A DNA stretch of 8,929 nt from CALFVT01 sp039989855 (GTDB taxonomy: Bacteria; Pseudomonadota; Alphaproteobacteria; Caulobacterales; Maricaulaceae), in assembly GCA_039989855.1 (NCBI GenBank), contig JBDXGZ010000005.1:1-8929 (forward strand). The letters are read 5' to 3'. Below are positions 1 to 6,700 of the stretch, piece after piece (position 1 is the first letter of the stretch; every line of letters starts with the position of its first letter). The position numbers and the translations under genes were made by a program. Below the pieces are notes generated by a model. It saw only the letters and a program-made list of their open reading frames with translations. It had not been told where the DNA came from and searched no databases.

Positions 1-1
1 A

Positions 2-199
2 ATTAGGCGAAGAGAACGAAAGGCTCAGAAGTTTAGATCCGTGGGGAACGCTCAAAGACTGCTTTCAGCCCACAGCCAAATCTACAATCTCTTCAATCAC
101 CGACGCCATCTTATCGCTAGAAACACACTCCGTAAATTCCGATATAATGCTAAGACTGAATGGAATTTGGTCACGGCATCGGCGGGAAATAGCAGTTAG
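2..199 (+). CDS. IS6-family transposase, C-terminal fragment (5' end outside window)
   Basis: An open frame of 65 codons runs from the window edge to TAG at 197-199. It begins IRRRERKAQKFRSVGNAQRL and continues through QIYNLFNHRRHL to the tail EWNLVTAS. This is the conserved region just downstream of the catalytic glutamate in the alphaproteobacterial-type IS6 transposases, where NNRAENSH is followed by a basic RxRER segment and then FRS...QRF...NLF. The catalytic DDE residues are not in this fragment. The frame is clean, so this end of the gene looks functional rather than decayed, unlike the copy at 3273-3682. The stop lies 4 bp before the right terminal repeat, as expected for a compact IS. 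The visible residues continue exactly from the point where the right-edge transposase leaves the window. Confidence 0.85.
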   Translation: MRRRERKAQKFRSVGNAQRLLSAHSQIYNLFNHRRHLIARNTLRKFRYNAKTEWNLVTASAGNSS

Positions 200-203
200 T
201 TCA

Positions 204-220
204 GTTAATGTGACAAAGCC
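204..220 (+). repeat. IS6 right terminal inverted repeat (IRR)
   Basis: GTTAATGTGACAAAGCC is the reverse complement of the left terminal repeat at 8370-8386 with one mismatch. It marks the exact right end of the left-edge IS and the start of the cargo at 221. Confidence 0.85.
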
Positions 221-305
221 CTTTATAGCGCGAGACTATAGGACCTGGAAATACGCAGTGTACGTGGTAGATTGGTTAGTCCGTTGATAACGCGTCTCAG
301 GCCTC

Positions 306-338
306 AAATTCCCTGTTAAACAGGGAATTTACAGGGAA
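306..338. repeat. Perfect palindrome with an extra direct half-site
   Basis: The arms AAATTCCCTGTT (306-317) and AACAGGGAATTT (319-330) are perfectly complementary around a single A at 318. The half-site ACAGGGAA at 320-327 recurs as a direct repeat at 331-338, offset 11 bp, which is about one helical turn. An inverted pair plus a phased third half-site resembles a protein-binding array, such as a recombinase core with an accessory site or a repressor operator. It is too AT-flanked and lacks the T-run needed for a normal terminator. No matching DNA-binding gene is in the window, so the role is unknown. Confidence 0.65.
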
Positions 339-421
339 AATATTGAAAAAGGGCGACGACCTAACCGATTTAGGAGTTTCCAGCCTCGTATGTCCCTGAA
401 ACACCGTCCTAATTTACGCAT

Positions 422-446
422 TTCCCTGTTAATAAATAACAGGGAA
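422..446. repeat. Second inverted repeat of the same half-site
   Basis: TTCCCTGTTA (422-431) and TAACAGGGAA (437-446) are perfectly complementary with the 5-base loop ATAAA. It carries the same TTCCCTGTT/AACAGGGAA half-sites as the palindrome at 306-330, with centres about 116 bp apart. A further half-site-like CTGGGAAA occurs at 461-468. The repetition of one half-site in two palindromes argues for a recognition sequence rather than chance. Confidence 0.6.
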
Positions 447-670
447 TTTAAATTCGAAAACTGGGAAATATAAAATACCCATAAGGGATCTAGAATGAGT
501 GTTCACTCAACGGAAACAACTCCAAAATAAATACAATTTAGCCCCATCAATGATCTCTGCTCATGTCCTTAATCGAGCAGTTTTAGGTCACTTATTTGAG
601 TTTGATTTTGGGCAGTTATTTACACATACGGAACCTCGCTCCTTCAGCTGCAACATCAATTTACCCATAG

Positions 671-720
671 GGCTTTGTGAAATTAGAAAGCTCTGTTTGT
701 GTGATTAACGTCACAAAGCC
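671..720. repeat. IS6-like terminal-repeat remnant pair
   Basis: GGCTTTGTGA (671-680) and TCACAAAGCC (711-720) are a perfect 10 bp inverted pair separated by 30 bp. GGCTTTGT is the outer end of the IS6 terminal repeats in this window, and the right arm extends as TTAACGTCACAAAGCC (705-720), a close variant of the right repeat at 204-220. The pair therefore looks like the two ends of an IS6-type element whose interior has been almost completely deleted. The few bases between the arms show no transposase similarity that I can read. Confidence 0.5.
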
Positions 721-755
721 AAAGCATCAATCATAACAAAGCGACGACTCATTAC

Positions 756-772
756 GTTAAACAGACAAAGCC
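756..772 (+). repeat. Further IS6 right-end-like remnant
   Basis: GTTAAACAGACAAAGCC matches the right terminal repeat GTTAATGTGACAAAGCC at 14 of 17 positions. It lies 36 bp after the remnant pair at 671-720 and about 87 bp upstream of the first cargo gene. It could be a solo end left by an older insertion. An overlapping short inverted repeat (ACAAAG, then CTTTGT) is also present here. Confidence 0.4.
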
Positions 773-859
773 ACTTTGTTTAATAAAACAAAACCGAGCT
801 ATTTACTTTTAAGCACTAATAGCTAAAAATTTAAGATATAAACATGGGCGCCCTACTGA

Positions 860-1615
860 ATGTCATCACAAGATTTAAATACCCAACTACATAACGCAAT
901 TGATATACGTTTAGATCCTGATTTGCTTAACGAACGGCCTATTCCCTTTACGGCCAATTGGTTCAGTGTATCACGAGAAGATTCCATTGAGCTACTATCG
1001 CAACTCACCAGAACCTTGGTAGATCGTGGTAATGATACCCCCTGGCCCTTACAACATGAAGCCTTAGCCCTGCGGTCTACGCCTCTGCCGTTTTACGAAG
1101 ATGCAATTTTGATCGACACTGTCTTGAGACACCGCATTGGGTGGATTGGGCATACAAGTTTCATCGTATTCAATAACAGATTAGTGCAGTTGACTCACAA
1201 CTCTATAGAAATTCATGAGATAAATCATGACCAAAGCCCTAATTTTGAAACCGCTGATAATGTATCACTTTATTTGAAATTCTTTTGCTGGATTGTCTGC
1301 GGGAATGAAGGCCCATTTTCTATTGTAGATGAGAAAGAAAGACTGGAACGCCATCTAAACGAGGACGCGAAGACGGCCTTAGAGGGTTTTTTCACTCCCC
1401 TCGCCCCTGTAGCTAACCCTGGCCTTGACAAAAAGGGGCATTGGAACATAGCCGCTCCAATTTACTATAACCAGACCGCATTTCAGGCTGGATTTGATGT
1501 ACACCCCAATGGGTTAGTTGAGATGTTGACTGATGATGAAATCTTTGATTTCGGCCCTGATACTGCCTCATGGCAATTTGAATCCCACATTCGTTATTTT
1601 AGGAAAGACGATTAA
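860..1615 (+). CDS. Uncharacterised 251-residue protein, first gene of the cargo operon
   Basis: I do not recognise a family. The product is acidic and soluble-looking, with no signal peptide and no membrane helix; the hydrophobic stretch SLYLKFFCWIVCG (136-148) is too short and too mixed. The N-terminal part (about 1-90) looks mainly helical (SREDSIELLSQLTRTLVDRG, 38-57). The middle (about 93-123) looks like beta strands (IGWIGHTSFIVFNNRLVQLT). The C-terminal part (about 195-251) mixes aromatic and acidic residues (IYYNQTAF, EMLTDDEIFDFG). The ATG at 860 has no clear ribosome binding site, and a 16-codon frame from ATG 844 overlaps it. The stop is only 2 bp before the VirD4-like gene, so the two are very probably co-transcribed and translationally coupled. 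A partner, adaptor or substrate-recognition role for that ATPase is inference only. Confidence 0.8.
   Translation: MSSQDLNTQLHNAIDIRLDPDLLNERPIPFTANWFSVSREDSIELLSQLTRTLVDRGNDTPWPLQHEALALRSTPLPFYEDAILIDTVLRHRIGWIGHTSFIVFNNRLVQLTHNSIEIHEINHDQSPNFETADNVSLYLKFFCWIVCGNEGPFSIVDEKERLERHLNEDAKTALEGFFTPLAPVANPGLDKKGHWNIAAPIYYNQTAFQAGFDVHPNGLVEMLTDDEIFDFGPDTASWQFESHIRYFRKDD
1601..1606 (+). promoter_or_regulatory. Ribosome binding site for the VirD4-like gene, inside the upstream gene
   Basis: AGGAAA sits 11 bases before the ATG at 1618 and lies within the last codons of the preceding gene, whose TAA is at 1613-1615. This supports the chosen start and suggests translational coupling of the two genes. 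Confidence 0.5.
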
Positions 1616-1617
1616 CT

Positions 1618-3114
1618 ATGCTCCGTGATATCTATGCCACTGCTACGAGTAACCCGCGTTTACCTAAAGAGATTGAAGGGGACGGCCTTCTTGTCGGATG
1701 GTCGATGGAAAGAGAACATAAAAAACCAACTATGGGCTTTCAATTTGGCGACGCGTGCAGTCAGAAAGATCCTGAATTAGTTGACCCTATTTTATTCGGA
1801 TCAGAAGGCCATTTAATTACAATTGCCGCAACGGGCGCGGGAAAGGGTGTGGGGTGTATCGTGCCCGCTTTGCTAACCTATGATGGCCCTATGATTGTCA
1901 TTGACCCCAAGGGAGAAAATGCCGCTGTAACACGTAAATACCGTGAAGAGGTCTTAGGACAAAAAGTTTATGTCATTGACCCCATGGACATCGTACCTGG
2001 AGAGTCTGCCTGTCTTAACCCGCTCGATGCGATTGACCCTAAAGATCCCAATTGTGTGGATGAAGCTGTGGCGCTTGCAGAAAGCCTCGCTATTCATCTT
2101 CGCCAAGATACGAATAATCAATATTGGCATAGTCGTGGGAAAAATTTGATTACTGCCCTTATTTTGCAAGCGGCTTGTTCTGAAGCACCGCAAGATAGAA
2201 ATTTATTTCATGTTAGAAATAATTTGGCTCTGGGCGTAGGGAGTTCAAACCATAATGATGTTCGAGACGAAAATAACAATCCACTTTATGAACTCTTATC
2301 ATCATCTCTTCATCCAGAAGTCAAACGGGCCGCCGCCACAGTCACAGGAATGGCCGACTCAACGCTCGGCAGCATAATAAGCATGGCACAAGATATGGTG
2401 GATTTTGTACGAGGCGACCCCGTTCGCAATGCCACCTCAACTTCGTCATTCTCACTTGAAGAGATTACGCGAGGTGATCCGATTACAGTTTACATTGTAC
2501 TGCCTCCGCATATGTTAGAAAGCCATGCGCCACTGTTACGCATATGGATAAATGCTCTGTTAAAGGCGATTACAAAACGACGCCACCGCGTGCAAAAGTC
2601 AACGCTTATGATCTTAGATGAGGCGGCTCAATTAGGCGAATTTCCACCTCTCAGACAAGCCATTACACTCATGCGTGGCTATGGCCTGCAAACATGGAGC
2701 TTCTGGCAGGATATGTCTCAGCTGAAAAATGCTTATCCAAATAGCTGGGAAACCATCATCAATAATTGTCAGGTCGTTCAAGCCTTTGGCGCGCCCAATA
2801 TGAGCGCTGCTAAAAGTATCTCTGACCTCTTCTTGCTCATGCGACCAGAAGGGGTACTCGACATGGGCCCCGAAGAGATGATTGTTCAAACACGCGGTGA
2901 CGATGCCTTTATAGCCCGACGCCCAAACTATTTAACAGACCCCGCCTTCGAAGGAAAATATGAGAGCAATCCACTCTACCATTTCGCCCCTGTAAAAGAA
3001 GAAGAAAAACGCCCTGTTAAAAGGCGAGAAAATGTTTACCCACGTGACATTGAGAAATCAAATTCAGACAGCACAGATGACAAATTAGCTGAAATATTAA
3101 AACGTTATAAATAA
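1618..3114 (+). CDS. VirD4/TraG-type coupling-protein-like ATPase lacking the membrane anchor
   Basis: This is a member of the VirD4/TraG (T4SS-DNA transfer) branch of the FtsK/HerA P-loop ATPases. In conjugation such proteins form hexameric pumps that bring DNA or protein substrates to the secretion channel. Walker A is ATGAGKGVG (residues 71-79), followed by the family-typical VIDPKGENAA (94-103). Walker B is LMILDEAAQLGEF (330-342), and the signature LMRGYGLQTW...WQDMSQLKNAYPN (351-375) follows. The segment between the Walker motifs (about 145-260) should be the helical all-alpha domain. The C-terminus is a charged tail (EEEKRPVKRR, 461-470). At 498 residues it is shorter than typical VirD4 proteins (about 600 or more) because the N-terminal pair of membrane helices is absent; an upstream extension is blocked by the preceding gene. 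No relaxase or secretion-channel gene is nearby, so it is an orphan, and a conjugation role is doubtful. All visible catalytic motifs are intact. Confidence 0.93.
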   Translation: MLRDIYATATSNPRLPKEIEGDGLLVGWSMEREHKKPTMGFQFGDACSQKDPELVDPILFGSEGHLITIAATGAGKGVGCIVPALLTYDGPMIVIDPKGENAAVTRKYREEVLGQKVYVIDPMDIVPGESACLNPLDAIDPKDPNCVDEAVALAESLAIHLRQDTNNQYWHSRGKNLITALILQAACSEAPQDRNLFHVRNNLALGVGSSNHNDVRDENNNPLYELLSSSLHPEVKRAAATVTGMADSTLGSIISMAQDMVDFVRGDPVRNATSTSSFSLEEITRGDPITVYIVLPPHMLESHAPLLRIWINALLKAITKRRHRVQKSTLMILDEAAQLGEFPPLRQAITLMRGYGLQTWSFWQDMSQLKNAYPNSWETIINNCQVVQAFGAPNMSAAKSISDLFLLMRPEGVLDMGPEEMIVQTRGDDAFIARRPNYLTDPAFEGKYESNPLYHFAPVKEEEKRPVKRRENVYPRDIEKSNSDSTDDKLAEILKRYK

Positions 3115-3222
3115 TTATTGATAAGCGTTCGTCACGTTCAAATAAAATATTTAGCATTATCAAATGAGTTACATGTTTTTCAAAAAACAACCGACAGATA
3201 TGTTATCTATCTAGCATTTGGT
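3115..3222. other. Spacer between the VirD4-like gene and the decayed IS
   Basis: This AT-rich spacer has no gene. It has an A/T-only inverted repeat (TGTTTTT at 3174-3180, AAAAACA at 3183-3189) and a small AGATA/TATCT pair (3196-3208). Neither has the GC-rich stem and T-run of a standard terminator, so I see no evidence that transcription ends here. Confidence 0.4.
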
Positions 3223-3730
3223 GATTTTGTCACGTTAACTCCGTTTTTCCGTTGTGATGCTAACCGGACGGCATGAAGGCCTCTATCTATTCCCATAATC
3301 ATTTCCATTCGGATATAATTAGCTTTACAGTTCGGATGTATCTTAGGTTCAATCTAAGTTTTCGCGATGTGAAAGAGCTAATGGCCGAACGTGGTATCGA
3401 CGTGTCATACGAAACGTATCTGAAGATGAGCCGATAAGTTTGGTACAGTTTACGCTAAACGAATAAAATAAAGAGCAGAAGCACCCTCACCTGTCTGGCA
3501 CTTGGGCGGCAACCACAGAAATTTAGGTTAATTCATCTCGCGTAAAAATAACTTACGACACACGCTTAAATCTACAATCTCTTCAATCATCGACGGCATC
3601 TCATCTCAAATTCAACATCTCGAAAGTTTAGGCAAATGCTCAAGCTGAATGGAATTTAGTTGCGGCTTCAGTCTTTCTCTAAGACTTTGGACTAGATTAT
3701 TACGAAATCTACCATTACCGTCACAAAGCC
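3223..3730 (+). mobile_element. Decayed IS6-family element with central deletion
   Basis: The left end GATTTTGTCACGTTAAC (3223-3239) and the 50 bp leader to the start codon match the right-edge IS (8370-8419) closely. The right end is ATTACCGTCACAAAGCC (3714-3730). About 508 bp remain of an expected 780 or so: the middle of the transposase gene is gone. The 8 bp flanks (CATTTGGT and TCAGCCTT) show no target duplication. It lies between the VirD4-like gene and the giant beta-helix gene, in the same orientation as both edge elements. It cannot encode transposase, but its two ends could still serve as substrates for transposase supplied by an intact copy. Confidence 0.82.
3273..3682 (+). pseudogene. 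IS6-family transposase pseudogene
   Basis: The N-terminal part reads MKASIYSHNHFHSDI...FNLSFRDVKELMAERGIDVSYET, matching MKSSIYSRHRFHLDI...FNLSFRDVEELMVERGVDVAYET of the right-edge copy. It then frameshifts and hits a stop at 3434-3436. Base-level similarity to the intact gene continues to about 3515. It then jumps to the C-terminal region (QIYNLFNHRRHL, from about 3566), so the part encoding the catalytic DDE residues is deleted. A further one-base loss near 3636 shifts frame before AEWNLVAAS and the final TAA at 3680-3682. Several independent lesions show that this copy is old and non-functional. Confidence 0.82.
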
Positions 3731-3792
3731 TCAGCCTTTATGGCCTCGACAATTATGCCCCCTAATTAATTCGAAAAAACTTTAGACAAGGA

Positions 3793-6700
3793 TTGCGATT
3801 AAAGTTAAACGTAAGTGTGACTGGGCGTGTACTTCATATATCGGAAGACCAAGGCTGGGACGGTATTATAACCGCCCTTAAGACCGCACGACAGAGTGTT
3901 GATAGCGCCTATAGGATTGAAATTACTGCTGGCCAATATGAAGGCACGGAACCGCTTTTAATTCCGTCGGGCGTCACAATGATCGGGTCGGGGGATGCGA
4001 CACAGCTTATTTTTAAAGGGCATGACTCCGCGTTGCAAATCATAGAGGCCGCTAACGTCACCCTTGAACGCTTTAGTCTGCATTATGACGGGCAAGCTCC
4101 AGACAATGAAGAAACAGACAACCCTGATGATGACTTAGGGGCTATTCAGACTGAGCGTAGTTTGAACTGCCGCTTAAAAGCGCTCAACTTATCAAGTAAA
4201 AATCAAGGTATTCATGGTGTCTTTTCAAAGCAGGGGCTCGAGCACTGCTATGACGAGGTCATAATTAATGGATTTTGCAATGGCCTTACATTGAGCCAGA
4301 CACCGGCTGCAATACAGAGCTGTCAGATAAGCAATGCAGGATTGAACGGTATTTCGGCGTGGGGTAAAAATACTCAGACTGAGTTAGGTGAAGGTCTTCA
4401 TATCAAAAGTTGCATAGTTAAGCAGTCGGAAGGGAATGGCATTATTGTAGGTGGCGTCAACGCTGTGTTGACGGACAATTTATCCTCTCAAAATAAAGAG
4501 AGTGGCATAGGCCTACAGCGGGATTTTGACAGACCTGATGATACAGATTTCGAGATCACATTAACGGGTAACCAAAGCTGTAAAAACGAAAATTATGGCA
4601 TTCTTGTATTCGGCATCAACGCTGTGCTGGAAGATAACCAATGCTCTCAAAATAAAAGGCATGGTATATCCCTACAGAGGGATTCTGATAGGCGTGATGA
4701 TACAGATTTCGAAATCACATTAACGGGCAACCAAAGCTGTAATAACAAAAATAGTGGCATTCTTGTATCTGGAGTCGACGCTGTGCTGACGGGTAATCTA
4801 TCCTGTCAAAATAAAGAAACTGGTATAGTACTACAGCGGTATCCTGAGAGGCCTGATGATACGAATTTTGTGATCACATTAGCGGGTAACCAAAGTTGTG
4901 ATAACGGACATTCGGGTATTGTTGTATTCGGCGTTAACGCTGTGCTGGCAGATAACCTATGCTCTCAAAATAAAGAAACTGGTATATTCCTACAGCGGTA
5001 TCCTGATAGGCCTGATGATACGGATTTCGAGATCACATTAACGGGCAACCAAAGCTGTGAAAATGAAAGTACTGGTATTGGTGTATACGGCGTTAACGCT
5101 GTGCTGGCCAATAACCTATGCTCTCAAAATAAAGAGAGTGGTATATTTCTACATCGGGATATTAATAGACCTGACGATACAAATTTCAAGATCACATTAG
5201 CGGGTAACCAAAGTTGTGATAACGGACATTCGGGTATTGTTGTATTCGGCGTCAACGCTGTGCTGGCAGATAACCTATGCTCTCAAAATAAAAATAATGG
5301 CATAACCCTAGAGCGGTATCCTGATAGGCCTGACGATACAGATTTCGAGATCACATTAACGGGTAACCAAAGCTGTGAAAACGAAAGTGCTGGCATTGGT
5401 GTATTAGGCGTTAACGCTATACTGACAGATAACCTATGCTCTCAAAATAAAAATATTGGCCTAGCCCTATATCGGAGCTCTCATAGGCAAGAACATAACA
5501 ACTTTACCATCTCCCTCAAAAATACAATCAGCTCGGGAAACCTTAGGCAAGGCTTAAGTCTCTCTGGTGTCAATGCCTTATGTGACAATCTGCAATCTTA
5601 CGATAATGGCGCTCACGCTCTTTATAATTTTTGGCCCAATTGGGGCAATTATTATACTGACAATCCGAGTTGGGAATTAAATGGGTCGGGCAATATTTTA
5701 CATGCGCATGAGGAGGCGGTGTTTCAAGATCCGAAATTGCCGCTAAATTCGGGGACATTTGAATATGAAACGGCCTCTCTTTCTACCCCCGGAATATTCT
5801 ATAATATTGCGCCTCAAAACTTAAATTTAGCGGCTTTAGATGGTGACATTGCCGCCGATGCAAAATTAGTTTGGCAACTCGATCAGTTCACAAAATCATA
5901 TCTCGCGCGCGGATTATTTGCGTCAATCTGGACGGAAGAGCGGGTGTCGCCTGAGCTGCCTGAGCCGCCCAAATTTGGCGCGCAAGGGTATAAATACAAA
6001 CTCACAGCTGAGGGAAATGGTGACGCCATTACGCGCAAGGCCGTGCCGTCTCCATCGGGTGAGCCCTCAACATGGCTGCCGCTACATTTTGACCGCTTAA
6101 TCGCAAAGCTGCGACCTCATACAGATAGCATACGCAAGACACGGCTGTCCATTATGATCACGCCAGACCCGCAAGATGCCTCGGACCTTGCCGAACACAT
6201 ACGTCTTCGGAGCCTAACCGCTCATGGCAGCTGGCCTGAGGGCCCCAATGATATAAAGGCAGCGGAGGCCCTCGCAAAAAATTATACTGAGCCATCAATT
6301 GCCGATGACCTAAACATTGCGCCCGCTCTATATATAAATAGCCCCCCTCCAGTTGATGAATCTGAGGCAGGGAACACCTCTGGTGACACAATATTTGACA
6401 CGGCTTTACGTGAGGGCCAATCCATCGGCTGGCAACGGGTGAAAGCGCTTGCCTCCCATAAATTCTTAACGCTTGCGTTGGGCCTTATCCTTTTACTGGC
6501 CTTTTTACCCGTTCCCCTTATCGCGGAAGGTCGCGCCCAAATATGGGCCGTCCTTAAAGGCGCTCTATTGGGAAAAGCCCCGCTATCCCCATGGCGTATG
6601 TTCTTCGGGAGCATGGGCATTTTCACCACAGGGCTTATCTCATTGCGGCTCCTAAATTCATTATTGCCACGGCCTATAAAATTTGGCGCGTCCATAATGG

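Larger units (their letters stand above)
1..220 (+). mobile_element. IS6-family insertion sequence, right-hand part
   Basis: This is the distal end of an IS6-family element cut by the left window edge. It contains the transposase C-terminus and ends in the right terminal repeat GTTAATGTGACAAAGCC (204-220). That repeat is the reverse complement, at 16 of 17 positions, of the left terminal repeat GGCTTTGTCACGTTAAC at 8370-8386. Orientation is the same as the element at the right edge. Added to the 560 bp visible there, the total is about 780 bp, close to the small end of the IS6 size range. The 8 bp just outside (CTTTATAG) do not match the 8 bp outside the right element (CCTCTTAC), so no target duplication joins the two inner edges. 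An inner-edge match is not expected if the cargo was captured by IS6 cointegrate chemistry. Confidence 0.88.
221..859. other. Non-coding leader of the cargo segment
   Basis: No convincing gene is seen over these 639 bp. The first 80 bp hold only a small inverted repeat (TATAG/CTATA, 224-240). A palindrome cluster follows at 306-446 and a cluster of IS6-like ends at 671-772, each listed separately. The last 90 bp before the first cargo gene are very AT-rich (for example TTTAAG at 808-813 and TAAGAT at 832-837, 18 bp apart). A promoter for the downstream genes could lie there, but the match to a consensus is weak. A GTG-started frame at 499-708 crosses the IS-end remnant and is not believed to be a gene. 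Confidence 0.6.
4453..5565 (+). repeat. Seven tandem 159 bp coding repeats (53 residues each)
   Basis: The marker G(V/I)(N/D)A(V/I)L begins at residues 221, 274, 327, 380, 433, 486 and 539, and a partial eighth (GVNAL) begins at 592, an exact 53-residue period. Each unit reads roughly GVNAVLxDNLCSQNKxxGIxLQR, then a charged RPDDT(D/N)F turn, then xITLxGNQSCxNxxxGIxV. Repeated Asn and Cys at fixed positions would stack as ladders in a right-handed beta-helix, with about two coils per unit. The exact spacing across all units shows that the array grew by whole-unit duplication. Confidence 0.9.

Noticed and set aside
221..300. Possible tRNA 3' end or attachment site beside the palindromes
   Set aside because: No cloverleaf, T-loop consensus or CCA end could be built from this stretch.
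499..708. 69-residue frame starting with GTG
   Set aside because: It runs through the IS6-like end remnant at 671-708, has no ribosome site, and its composition does not resemble the neighbouring genes. No family was recognised.
1954..2889. Minus-strand frames inside the VirD4-like gene
   Set aside because: They lie opposite conserved ATPase sequence and encode no recognisable protein.
1618..3114. Evidence for a conjugative plasmid
   Set aside because: The coupling-type ATPase stands alone: no relaxase, channel genes or origin of transfer was found, and its membrane anchor is missing.
3174..3189. Inverted repeat after the VirD4-like gene as a terminator
   Set aside because: The stem is almost only A/T with a 2-base loop and no T-run after it, so it does not look like an intrinsic terminator.
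4453..5565. CRISPR-like direct repeat array
   Set aside because: The period is 159 bp, the repeats are in one open frame with codon-level variation, and there are no unique spacers; it is a coding beta-helix repeat.
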